Shown here: positions 1 to 10,585 of the stretch, piece by piece | Layout: every line of letters begins with the position of its first letter | Numbering within the stretch: position 1 is the first letter of the stretch | Source of the DNA: Pleurodeles waltl | Lineage: Eukaryota; Chordata; Amphibia; Caudata; Salamandridae | Assembly (NCBI RefSeq): GCF_031143425.1 | Contig: NC_090446.1 | Coordinates: 656,353,717-656,417,716 of the forward strand | DNA length: 64,000 nucleotides | Direction: 5' to 3' | The notes under the pieces: model-generated | Database searches by the model: none | What the model was told of the DNA's origin: nothing | Seen by the model: only the letters and a program-made list of their open reading frames with translations | Program-made: the position numbers and the translations under genes

Positions 1-1503
1 GGTCGAGCCACAACTATTCGGGGCACAGGTACAGCCGACAACCATCGCCAGGAAGATGGAGTTATGGCAGACAATTGTCAGCAAGGTCAACGCATAGGGA
101 AACCATTTATGAACAAGGGACAACATCCGCAAGAGATGGAACAACCTGCGCGGGAAGGTAAGGTCAATGGCATCCAGGCACAACATTGCGGTACAAAAGA
201 CTGGTGGAGGACCCCATACCTACAACCCCCAACTACACCGACTGGGCGAAGAAGGTACTGGCTATCCTGCACCCGGAGGGCCTCACTGGACTCACTGGAG
301 GATTGGACTTGGGTAAGTCAACTACAAATACTTCATATCCACCACACCTGTAATGCATGTACCACCCCTCCCCTCCCACTACCACCAGGACCACATCCTC
401 ACCCAGGCCACAACACCCACATCCAGTTACTCTGCATGCCCACCATCTCACTAACAGGCCCCCATCCTGTCCCCTGTGCACAGCCACCTACCCCTGCAAG
501 GACTCACATTGGCACTAAAGCACCCACAATGCACCTCTACCCCTCACGCAAAATGAAAGGATAATTCCACGGAAGGACTCTGCATGGCAAGACAGGGGAA
601 TAAAATCACAAAATAGGGCAGAGCTGTGCATCCATTTCCGAATTAGTACATGTAACATACATGTCCCTTCTCCCCACACAGGCACCACCACCTATGCCAC
701 CCGGATGGAAAGGTCAAGGATTGCCAGTGCGTTACACGGAGACAGAGGCCCCACTCAGGAGACTGGAGAGGGATGTATGGAAAGTGAGGAATACCCTGGC
801 CCGTCACACAGTCCTGGACTATCTCCCTCCAGCAGCCCCCCTAGGATACCACTGACAGCTCTACCACCCAGCCACCACCATCAGCTCTGGCCAAACGACC
901 CCACACTAGTGTCTCCCCGGTAACAGACTGGTGGCCACATGGACAGAGGCCAGAGTCTCCACCCACCAACAGGCAGAATGATGATGGCCCCATGCTGCCA
1001 GACCTGTGCAGGGGACACAGGCACGGGGGGCAAGGGCCAGTGGGAGGGCATCAGTGGCCCAGGGGGGAAGCCAAAGGATGGCTGCTGCAGCCTAGGAGGT
1101 GATCTCTGATGTCCTGGGAGCATACCACCACACCCAGGACAGGATGGGCCAGATTCTGGCCACCCTGGAGCAGAATCAAAGGCTGCAGATAGCACACCAC
1201 CAAGAGGCCCTGGAGCAATGGAAACAACTCAATGCCACCATGGCCACCATTGCAGGAGTGCTGCAGCACCACTACTCCAGCCAGCCTGAGACCTCCGCCC
1301 ACCTTGAAACCTCTACTACTAGCCAGGACACTGCCCTGCCATCTACATCTGCAGCAGCTACTGGACTTGTGGCACTGCCAGAGGACACACAGGATACAAG
1401 TACCCCTAGCCCTGCAGCCCAGCTCCAGGCACGCAAACGGGCCCTTAGACCTAGACATGGCACTGGAACACCTGCCAAGTCCAAGGCCCCTGCTAAGAAG
1501 TGA
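1..1503 (+). pseudogene. SANT/Myb-like Harbinger gene 1, decayed, 5' truncated by window
   Basis: The first exon (1-312, entered at roughly codon 25) reads as a relative of gene 1 of element A. It keeps VEPQLFGAQV, then TIARKMELW, then NIRKRWNNLRGKV, the recognition part of a SANT/Myb-like DNA-binding domain. Two in-frame stops fall inside the domain, after KVNA at about 105-107 and shortly after it. A donor (GTAAGT) follows at 313 and an acceptor (CACACAG) ends at 681. Exon 2 ends at 1503 with a segment at 1099-1503 coding an alpha-helical stretch (EVISDVLGAYHH) and a basic C-terminus ending in PAKSKAPAKK. The family role, known from other Harbingers, is binding element ends and helping nuclear import of the transposase. 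Here it is surely non-functional. Confidence 0.8.
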
Positions 1504-1994
1504 CTCTGCCCTGAACTGTCCCTCATGTGTGCCACTGTGCTACCTTGTTGACAGGCCACTACCAACACATCATCTACCAAGGGACAAATGGAGCAATACC
1601 CACTGCCACCAACAATTGAGCCCATGCACCAGAGTATGGTTATGCACCATGAGCCCACTCCATATCACTGTTCAGCGATATTCCAAATTTGTGACACTTA
1701 ATAAAAATACATATGCACCAAATCGCATGTCCCCCATCCTTATGAGTTTAAAATTGTGAGTGTGTATGCATTAACCAGTCAATTTCATACTCATATCTTT
1801 ATTGCAGGAGGGGATCCCACGCACTGTAGTGTCTGAAGTAAGTCACAATGTACACAATATGGGGTTCCCTGGCACATGCCACTTCAGTACTCAGTTAACA
1901 GTGTCAATGACTACAGACACCACATCACTAATCACATGAGTCAGACTGACACTATGCAGTAAAGATAACAGCATCATTGAACAGTACCCCATAG

Positions 1995-3118
1995 TCACTG
2001 GAAGTATAGGTGGATCAGCTGGTTCCTAGAGTTGATATCTTCCCCCTCTTCTTCCTCACCATTACTCTCATCCCCTCTCTGAGGTTGCTGGTCTGGTTGG
2101 GCAGCACCCTCCTCCTCTAAAAGGGGGATAGCTTTCCACACAGCCAAGTTGTGCAGCATGCAGCAGGCCATCACTATCCTACACAGCTTCTCAGGGCCAT
2201 AGCACAGGGATCCCCCAGAGAGATGGAGACAACAGAATCTAGCCTTCAGGAGACCTATAGTGCGCTCAGTCACCCTCCTAGTATGTCCATGGACCTCATT
2301 ATAATTCCTCTCTGCATCTATCCTGGGATTCCTCATAGGTGTCGGGAGCCATTGCAAGTTGGGGTGGCCAGAATCATCTGCAAAAGTGGGCGAAAGAGGA
2401 CTTTAACAAACTGCCATTACTTGCATGCAGCCTGGCTGTCAGCTATGTACTGATCCAGTGCCATACACACTCACCTATGAGCCATCCCCTTTCCCCTTGT
2501 GATTGTCCCATCAAGTGTGGTACACTGCTGGTTCTCAGGACAAAGGAATCATGGACTGATCCTGGGAACCTGGCATTGACATGTGATATGTACTGGTCAG
2601 CAGTACACACCAATTGTATATTCATGGAGTGGAAGTTTTTTTGATTCATGTACACCTGTTAATTCACTCTTGGGGGTATGAGAGCAATGTGGGTTACATC
2701 AATGGCACCTATCACATGGGGGATGTTAGCAAAGGCATAAAATCCAGACTTGATGGCAGGAAGTTCAGCCCTTTGGGGGAACTGGACATATGTCTGCAGG
2801 TGTTGGATGAATGCATCCAGGAATTTAGACAGGATGAGGCTAAACATTGGTTGTGAGAACCCTGCAACCATGCCCACTGTCAGATGAAATGAGCCCATAG
2901 CCAAAAAATGGAGTACAGATAGTCCTTGCACTTCAGTAGGGATGGCATGCTGATTCCGATTAGCCGGTCTCAGTACAGGATCCAGTAAAGCACATAGGTC
3001 ATGGATTGTTGCACGATTGAGTCTGTAGGTAACAATGATGTGGCGTTCATCGATGGTTTCCAAATCAACAAGAGGTCTGTTCACAGATGGGGCCCTCCCT
3101 CGCCACATGGATCTGTAC
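1995..3118 (-). pseudogene. HARBI1-type transposase, main exon, frameshifted
   Basis: Three overlapping reading segments on the minus strand (2659-3118, 2443-2655, 1995-2357) together cover a HARBI1-like DDE transposase. Visible landmarks are NRPLVDLETIDERHI near the start, SVLHFLAMGSFHLTVG, VIGAIDVTHIALIPP (first catalytic Asp, with the usual Gly replaced by Val), FPGSVHDSFVLR (second Asp), and TERTIGLLKARF (catalytic Glu), followed by an acidic tail. At least two frameshifts separate the segments. On the minus strand an acceptor (CCCCATAG) ends at 3119, and splicing it to the donor of the remote first exon at 6659 keeps the frame. The gene is dead but preserves the split-gene layout of elements A and B. 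Confidence 0.85.
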
Positions 3119-3682
3119 CTATGGGGGAGGAAAGAACATATATGAGGGGCACACATACACCTGAAACTCATGATATTACTCTATTCAACAGTGTGCGACA
3201 CGTAGGTTACACACACACAGACGCTATGTATTATGTACAACATCAGGCACATGTCTGCAGAGTGAACTCTGTTGTAATGTCATCCCAGTGTGGACACATT
3301 TCCTAAGATGGGAGCATATGAGGATCAGACACTCATGTAAGCAAGCGACTAAGGTCGGAGACTTGGAGGCCCTGAAAGAGGCCCCTGGCCAGGATATGTT
3401 TATGTGGTGGTAGCAAGATGGCAGCCTCCTGCCATCCAGGTCTGAGGGAGTGGAAATGAAATCATTCCGCTGGTGGTAGTCGTCACGGTGGAAGGCGATG
3501 TTCACCGCCATGCACCAAATCATTGGATTACATGGTTGTCAATTGGGAACCTGGGCCCATCATGATCGCTGCCGGCGGTGACGATGCACACCGCTGTGGA
3601 ACGTACGCCATGTCGTCATACCCTTGACACTTGACTCTTGATTCCCGTGCAGGGCTGCTGTGTCCTGACTCTGGTCCCTGAG

Positions 3683-6067
3683 ATGGCGTGAGTCACAGGC
3701 GAACGGGCCCCAGCCTTCACCACGGAGGAGCTAGAGAAGCTGGTGGACAGGGTCCTACCCCTGTATGCCGAGTTGTGTGGGCGACCAGAGGAGCAGGTGA
3801 GTTGGCAGCTGTCTTCCTTGAATGTGTGTGATGGTGGCGGATGCCTGTATGCATGTGTGTTCGATTTGTAACTGAACAGCTGTAGACTTTGTGGCATGTA
3901 CTGTTTGTGAGTTGGTAACATGACTTTCTGAAATGTCTGTTCCATAGGGGATGACATGTCATCTGTATTAGGAGCACACATACTGACGTCTGTTTTTCGG
4001 CTCTGTGTCCCATGCAGGTCAGCACCCAGGAAGAGGGGACTGTGGCAAGCCATCTCCAAGGAAGGAAGGAAGACCCCCTGGGGGTCTACAACTGGCAGAG
4101 CACCCACTGCAGGAAGCAGTGGGAGTACCTGAGGCACTGGGCCAGGAAGACTGGAGAGGCCCAGCTGAGGAAGGCTTCCCAACGAGGAAGGGGTGCCTGT
4201 CGGACCATGGCCCCCCTAATGGCCCGTATTCTGGCAGTGGCCTATCCGGATTTGGATGGGCGATTGAAGGCAGCACAGCAGCCACAAGGGGGTGAGTGCC
4301 AACACTGTTGTAATACTACTTTGATGGATGTGTTTGGGTGCTGTGGTATGTATGCTGCCTAGTGCCAGGCACTCAGACAGGTTTGTCCCTGCAGTACTGC
4401 CACCTCATAGATCCAGGGATGGTGTGAGGGCATGTGTGGCCAGTCCCAATAGACCCATGGGAGTTCACCTTTCTGTTATCTTGGATGCTTTGTTGGCTCC
4501 TAGACTAGTGGGTGCATTAACTGGGCATGGTCCCCCATGTGTGTACTCCACACAGTTTATCAGGTCCATGTTTCCTGTGGGTAATGGGGTGTATTCGGGG
4601 GTAGTGGCCACTAGTCAGGGGCACAGTCATGACTATTGTTGTAGGTTCTGCATGTAGGTGTGTGAACTGGATGGGAGTGTGTGTGAGCCAGGGATTTACA
4701 TTCATTCAGGTATTTACAGATTTCTCCCATGTTTTGTCTCTCCACCCCTGTGTTCTTGTGTCCTTTCTGTACATCAGCATCATCTGGCGAGGGAGCAGTG
4801 GCACCGGCGAGTGGGGATGCAGCAGCCCACTGTTCCAAGGAGGCAGAGTCGGCAGACGCCAAGGGGACCAGTGGGTTGGAGTGTGAGGGGAGTACCACAG
4901 GGGAGGCAATTACCACTGGCTGTAGTGACTCTGATACCTCCTCCGATGGGAGGTCCCTGGTGGTGGCGGACCCTACTGGGCACACCCATTCTATGTCATC
5001 TTCTGCCACACCCCATGCCATCTCTGCCCTCCCAGTTGCTCCCCACCCAGTTGCCTGTGCCCGCTCGCCCAGGAGGGTGGGCGTTTCCTTCGCCCCAGGC
5101 ACCTGATCCCTTGCCCAGTCAGCCCTCCTGCCCTAACGGAGGAGGCTATTGACCTCCTGAGGACCATCTCTGTAGGGCAGACAACCATCATGAATGCAAT
5201 CGGGGGCTAGCATCCCAGATGCAGCAATGCAATGCATACCTGGAAGGCATTCATGGTGCCATATCTGGCCTACAGAGATCTTTTCAGGCTCTGGCCTCCT
5301 CTTTGTCGGCAGCCAGTGTCCTTGGTCTTTCCGTCCCCCCTCTCACCACCTCTACCCCTTCCAGCACCCCACTCCCTTCACCCATCCCAAACACACGTAC
5401 AGACAGCCATGCACGTACATCAACACACAAGAAGCACACAGACAAACACAAGCACCACACTTCCCACCATAGGCATACACACACCCAACATACAAAGGAA
5501 CACACAACAACATCCACTTCCCTCACTGTGTCCACCTCTCCCGCCTCCCTGTCTGTCACCTCACCATGCACAACCACAAACACTGCACCCTCAGTCACTG
5601 CTGCTGCCCCCATTCATGCAGTCACAACAACATCTAACATCCAGTCATCCACCCCATACATCACACCTGCACTCACCACAACTACATTGGCAGACACTTG
5701 CAGCACACACTCACCAGACCTACAGACAGCCAGACAACATCCTTGTACTCTGGAAGCCTGTCTTGTCCCACTGTGTCCACCCCCTCCCAAAAAACTCAAA
5801 CTTTCGCAGACACCCACACAACACACATCCACCACATATCAGCATTCTTTACAAGCACCTGCATGCACGTCCGGCACACCTACACCTTGTAGAAGCACTC
5901 CCTCAACCTCCATTCCCAGACCTTCCTCCAAATCCCCCCAACTGCCCCTAAGAAGCTTTTCCTCTCCAGTGTTGACCTCTTTGAACCCACTGGCCCACCT
6001 CATCTCATCCCTAAACGTGCCCACCTCCTTGCCCAGTCCACTCCTTCCACGTCCAAGTCCACCCTAG
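3683..6067 (+). pseudogene. Second SANT-like gene (gene 3) of the old Harbinger, decayed
   Basis: Three exons match gene 3 of element B. Exon 1 (3683-3796) reads M-A-stop, then VTGERAPAFTTEELEKLVDRVL, so codon 3 is nonsense. Exon 2 (4018-4291) holds the HCRKQWEYLR part of the SANT-like domain and ends PDLDGRLKAAQQPQG before a GTGAGT donor. A short stretch near its start is out of frame but is compensated. Exon 3 begins at 4778 (ASSGEGAVAP), breaks at a stop near 5106, and resumes in another frame with the conserved SNAYLEGIHG segment and a long Thr/Ser/Pro/His-rich tail to 6067. The exon junction phases equal those of the intact gene. No recognisable function beyond DNA binding can be assigned. 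The gene lies wholly inside the transposase intron, on the opposite strand. Confidence 0.75.
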
Positions 6068-6658
6068 TCCGTCCTTCCCATTCCTTTGCCCCTTCCCCAA
6101 GGAGGAAGAAGCCCCATGTTGCCCCAGGTCCCTCTGCCACCCCCCGGTCCAAGCCCACTCACCCACCTTCCAAGGGGAAGCCCAACCCCCTCCACCTCCC
6201 AAACCTAGGCGCAAGCCCCCCCCTTCCATACGTAAGTCCCCACCCCGACCACCACCACCTGTCCCTGTTCTCTGAGGTGCCTGGCTGCCCCATTGATGTC
6301 CCTTTACAGTGAAGTACCCTGTGCACATGTGGGAGTCAAGTCCGGCCTATGTAGGCCCTTCAGGGTATTTATAATGGACTGGCCAATGGCCTTATTTGGA
6401 CAATACATTTTTCTCATTTTATTAAACTTTGAGTGAGCAGTGGTGCTGTTGACACAATATGGAGATGTGGTTCATCGTTTCATTGTGGGGGTGTGGTGTG
6501 CACATGTGTGTACTTTGGTGCAGGTCTTTGTTGCCTTGTGTCTGGTAAGTACATATTCTTCTGGTGTGTATGGTGTGGGATGGTGTGAGGGGTTGAGAGT
6601 GTGTTGCATTGTGTAACTGTGCTCTTTCTTCCCATGTGTACTAGGTTGCAGTACTTAC

Positions 6659-6735
6659 TGTCGTCGTCTTCGGCAGCGGTCACGGTCGTGGAGGTATATG
6701 GCAAGGAGCAGCACTGGCATTATTTCCAACTCTCT
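6659..6735 (-). pseudogene. Remote first exon of the old Harbinger transposase
   Basis: On the minus strand this short stretch reads MPVLLLAIYL, then HDRDRCRRRR, and ends at a GTAAGTAC donor (plus 6651-6658). It corresponds to the hydrophobic-then-poly-Arg first exon of the transposases of elements A and B. It joins in frame to the acceptor at 3119, giving a run of arginines followed by YRSMWRGRAPSVNRPLV. The expected initiator is one base out of frame, so the exon is probably broken at its start. Confidence 0.65.
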
Positions 6736-7291
6736 CTCCACGCCTCATGTTGTGTGTACCTCCGGTGAGTGTTTCCTTTTCTTTAGATTGTTTCCACCAC
6801 GCTTTGTGTGGCGGTAATTCCTGCCTCTGAACTGACGGCGGTCTTGTACTTCATTTTTTGGTGGGCGTGTGGATCCTTTCCGCCGGCCTGTGGGTGGCTT
6901 CCTCGGTCCTCATCGCCACTACAATAATGGCGGTGTGTGGATGGACCCCTACTTGTTTCTCATGTGCTTCATTATTTGGTGGTCCAGACCGCCAGCTTGT
7001 TGGTGGTAGTTACTGTCACTGCCGGCGGGGAGGCGTTTGCCGCCATGTTCATAATGACCACCTTATTGTCCGCACACAGAAAAAACAAAAATTTAAAAGA
7101 AGAATGAAAAGGGATATTGAAATGAGTGAAAGAGTGAGTGAAGAATATAAGAAAAAAGAAAGAGAACAAATAAAACGGAAAAAAACAAGAATCTGAAATA
7201 TTTGAAGAATAGTTATTGAGGTAGGTTTATGATGGTTTCAAACCATCATAGGGGAGATTAATAAGGCCCTAATAGAAAATTAAAACATTAA

Positions 7292-8328
7292 GGGGGTCAT
7301 TTTGACCTCGGCGGTCTTTTTGAAAGACCGCCGAGGGACCGCCGTGCGGAAGACCGCCAGTGGTGGCGGTTTTCCGCTCGGCCTATTATGACCATTGGCA
7401 GCTCTCCGTCCTATTTCGGACGGAGAGCCGCCAACAGCTATACTGGCGGGAGGCGGGGAAGTGGAGGTTGCTCCACCTCCACCGCCACGCCAACAGAACA
7501 CCGCCTAGCGAATCATGTCCTGTGATTCGCTGTGGCGGTGTTCTGTTGGCGGTGTGGTGTCGACGGAGCTGCCCCCATGGCTCCCGTCCCCTCCCGGAGG
7601 ATCGTCGGACCAGGTAAGTCGATCGTCCGTGAGGGAAGGGGGGTGGGGAGGTGTTGGGTGTTGTGTGCGTGCATGGGGGTGTGCGTGTGTGTATGTGAAG
7701 GGGGGGTGTGAGTGCGTGTATGCTTGCGGGGGTGTTGTGTGTATGGGAATGAGTTCGTGTATGTCTGTGGGTATGTCAGTATGGATGTGTGCGTGAATGT
7801 TTGAATGTGGGTGTGCGTGCCTGCCTGTGTGTGTGTATGTAGGCATGTATGTTGGCGTGTGTGCGTGTGAGTGTGTAGGTGGTGCCTGCATGCGTGTGGG
7901 AATGGGTGATGTGATGTTGGGGGTCGGGTGGGGTGGGGGGCCCTGCCACCTTTGGGGGTTGGCAGGGGTGGTGGGGGGGTAGGGGAGGGAGTTGGGGTGG
8001 GGGTGGGGGAGACCTGTATCAGTGCCAGGGAAGGAATTCCCTGGCACTGATAGTGCTTACCGCCATGGATTTCATGGCGGTTCAAACCGCAGGAAATCCA
8101 CGGCGGTAAGCCGTGTCAAAATACCGCCGGCGGTATAGTGACGGCCGCCGGGCTGGAGACCCAGGTCTCCAGCCCGGCGGTCGTCTCCGCCCTGGTGGGC
8201 GGAACGGAGAACCGGCAGATGACCATGGCGGTAACCGCCATGGTCATAATTCCATGAAGGGAGACCACCAGCCTGTTGGCGGTCTTACCGCCGGTTCTTC
8301 GCCTTCCGCCAGGGTCGTAATGACTCCC
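7292..8328. mobile_element. Non-autonomous Harbinger-type element with GT-rich core
   Basis: The left end GGGGGTCATTTTGACC and right end GGGTCGTAATGACTCCC form an imperfect terminal inverted repeat of the Harbinger type. Both ends are followed inward by CCGCC/GGCGG hairpins. The centre (about 7640-7990) is a TG/GTGTGC-rich low-complexity stretch. A short ATG-initiated segment (7577-7613) ending in a CAGGTAAGT donor sits inside. No clean 3-bp target duplication remains (TAA on the left, ATA on the right). The same element is present at 29966-30993 in the second segmental copy, so it predates the duplication. Confidence 0.7.
7640..7900. repeat. TG-rich microsatellite-like stretch
   Basis: Irregular TG, TGTGCG and TGTATG runs fill this part of the MITE. 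It gives long open frames on both strands by composition alone and I do not regard any as coding. Its counterpart at 30310-30545 differs by small length changes. Confidence 0.7.
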
Positions 8329-10020
8329 ATAGATTCATAATACTAACCAATAACAAGAGAATGAGTTGCTAGCCCTAAAATGTGTTGTTGCTTGAACACT
8401 TAAAAACACGCTCTGAACTCTGTCTAAACCATGCTACAGGACTTGTTAAGCTTGCTAGATTGGCACAATTCTTTTTTCAAAATATTTCTTCTATAACCTC
8501 TGTTTGACCTGTCAAAGGACAACTTTCTTTGAACAATTGAACAGTATTACTTACACTCTTGCCCACCTACTAAACTGCTTTTGAATGTGCTGATATGTAT
8601 TTAGGAAGTAACATGCTTTAAGAATGTAAACAGTAACATTACATGAAGCACGCAGACATTGTGCTTCTATATGCAAAATTGTTCTTACAGAATTAGAGGC
8701 GCATGAGAAAGGAGGCGACTGTATTTGATCCCTGCCATCTAACAAGACGATGCATTGTCTACTGTTGCTACTGCTCAAGAAATTATAACAATTGTATCAA
8801 TTGAATTAATTATATAAGGTGTGCTAGGGAAAGGGCAGGAGGGAATGGAGAGGAGAAGCAAGACCAAAAGCAAGAGCAGAGACCAGAGATGACAGATGAC
8901 TGACAGAGAAAAAACTACTGTGACTGACAAACTAATTCTTGCTACCACTGCTGTTGGAGCTGAGACGATAGGTAATTAGTGAGCACAATCTGAATTATAT
9001 GAAGGGTGTGAGGTGATATTTCTGAGTTACCATACTGAGCTTATTAGTTTGAGGGAGTAGGATCAAGCTTGAAAGGGCTCACGGAAACTGCTTAGTTGCC
9101 GAGCAGTTCTTTAAAACAAATTACTTATTCCACTGCAGAGTCTTAGGGAGTGTTGATACATTTTATCAGGATAGTATGATAGCTGTAAGCACACAAAACA
9201 GATAACCAAGAGAATCGTAGTTAATGTAACAGACTGAATGTTTCATTCTCACTTTCTCAGGCTAAGACAACAGATTTATTCAGACGTATTACAGTTGTGG
9301 GATGAAGACGAATAGAGGAGAGACAGATTCAGGACAGTCTTCATGTGTGTTTCTGTAACATTAGAATTTTGATCAATAAAGACCATATTAATTCTTCAAT
9401 AAATGATTTGAACCTATTAAGAACTCTCTTTATTGATTGCAAAACAATTCAATTGTAAATCAAGTAATTGTTACTCCAGCTTAAGGGGTTCTCCAGCAAC
9501 TCTCTGATAAAGATCCATATTGAGGGCTCAGTTAAAGTAAGTAATGGGGGCGTGTGCACAGCACACCTATTCTATTACATACTTTCTTACTGACTTAACC
9601 GAAGCACCAACTCCAACTTTATAATCTTTCAGTATATCTAAATCCCGACAGCCAGGAAGTATTTTTAGAAATCCCTCTTGGTCCTCTATTATAAAACATC
9701 TTAAACCCCTTAATTGGATTCCTATTGCCAAGAGAGGGAAATGAACGTAATGATATGTCTGCACAAAGCAATTTAAGGCAACAACCCTGCCTTTGTTTGT
9801 AAAGTTTTCTTTCTCTAAGAGCCTTTTCAGAAACTATGGCCCACTTGGCTATACACCTTTTTGTTTCTGGTTGTGCCCAAAATTTGTAGGCTTACTTTGG
9901 GTGACAATTCATTCTCTTATGTTGTCACCAAAAGATGGAATTTGTTGAAGTGCTATCTATGTCTTAATCCCAATTCACCATTCTTTCAGTAAATCATTAA
10001 AATCCTAGATTTTCAGAGAC
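8329..10020. other. Spacer, no gene seen; possible old LTR-like segment
   Basis: No coding capacity is visible. A TATA-like ATTATATAAGG near 8810 is followed about 560 bp later by two AATAAA signals (9375-9380 and 9398-9403). That could be the remains of a promoter/polyadenylation unit such as an LTR, but I find no matching second LTR and no clear TG...CA ends. The stretch ends at the TAA target (10021-10023) of the MITE. Confidence 0.4.
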
Positions 10021-10023
10021 TAA

Positions 10024-10582
10024 GGCGGTCATTCCAACCGCGGCGGGCAGCGGTAGCCGCCCGCCTGGCGGGAACCGCCGAATGACCGCACCGGCCATTC
10101 TGGCTTTCCCGCTGGGCCGGCGGGCGACCGCCAAAAGGCCGCCCGCCGGCCCAGCGGGAAAGACCCAGCAACGATGAAGCCGGCTCCGAATGGAGCCGGC
10201 GGAGTTGCTGGGGTGCGACGGGTGCAGTGGCACCCATCGCGATTTTCAGTGTCTGCAAAGCAGACACTGAAAATCATTATGGGGCCCTGTTAGGGGGCCC
10301 CACGACACCCATTCCCGCCATCCTGTTCCTGGCGGTAAAAACCGCCAGGAACGGGATGGCGGGAAGGGGGTCGGAATCCCCATGGCGGCGCTGCAAGCAG
10401 CGCCGCCATGGAGGATTCCCTGGGCCAGGGGAAAACCGGCGGGAAAACGCCGGTTCCCCTTTTCTGACCGCGGCTTTACAGCCGCGGTCAGAATGGCCCA
10501 GGAAGCACCGCCAGCCTGTTGACGGTGCTTCCGCGGTCGTTGGCCCTGGCGGTCGGTGACCGCCAGGGTCAGAATGACCCCC
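10024..10582 (-). mobile_element. 559-bp Harbinger MITE in target TAA
   Basis: The element is flanked by TAA at 10021-10023 and 10583-10585. Its right end is GGTCAGAATGACCCCC and its left end is a diverged GGCGGTCATTCCAACC. The interior is a chain of long GC-rich palindromes, including a hairpin around TCAGTGTCTGCAAAGCAGACACTGA (about 10244-10268) that is shared with the MITEs at 49081 and 62831. Relative to those two it lies in reverse orientation. It has no coding capacity and would depend on a transposase in trans. In the second segmental copy the same TAA holds full-length element B instead. Confidence 0.9.
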
Positions 10583-10585
10583 TAA

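Larger units (their letters stand above)
1..7062 (+). mobile_element. Old three-gene Harbinger element, left end beyond window
   Basis: This is a decayed PIF/Harbinger transposon. In order it holds a SANT/Myb-like pseudogene (plus strand), a HARBI1-type transposase pseudogene (minus strand) and a second SANT-like pseudogene (plus strand). Near the right end lies the short first exon of the transposase. The right terminus at about 7047-7062 is a decayed form of the terminal repeat seen in elements A and B (GTTCATAATGACCACC against GGTCAGAATGACCCCC). The left terminus is outside the window, so no target duplication can be checked. Gene order, strands and splice positions match elements A and B, but many stops and indels mark it as much older. 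It lacks the minisatellite arrays of the younger elements. The segmental duplication breakpoint at 4511 lies inside it. Confidence 0.85.

Noticed and set aside
7505..8085. His/Thr/Pro-rich frames of 180-190 codons on the minus strand, also at 30179-30750
   Set aside because: They are translations of a GT/CA-rich microsatellite core of a MITE and differ by indels between the copies.
8800..9560. Solo LTR or provirus end suggested by a TATA-like box, AATAAA signals and TGGGGGCGTGTG near 9546
   Set aside because: No second LTR, no convincing TG...CA boundaries, no target duplication and no gag/pol nearby; listed only as a possibility in the spacer entry.
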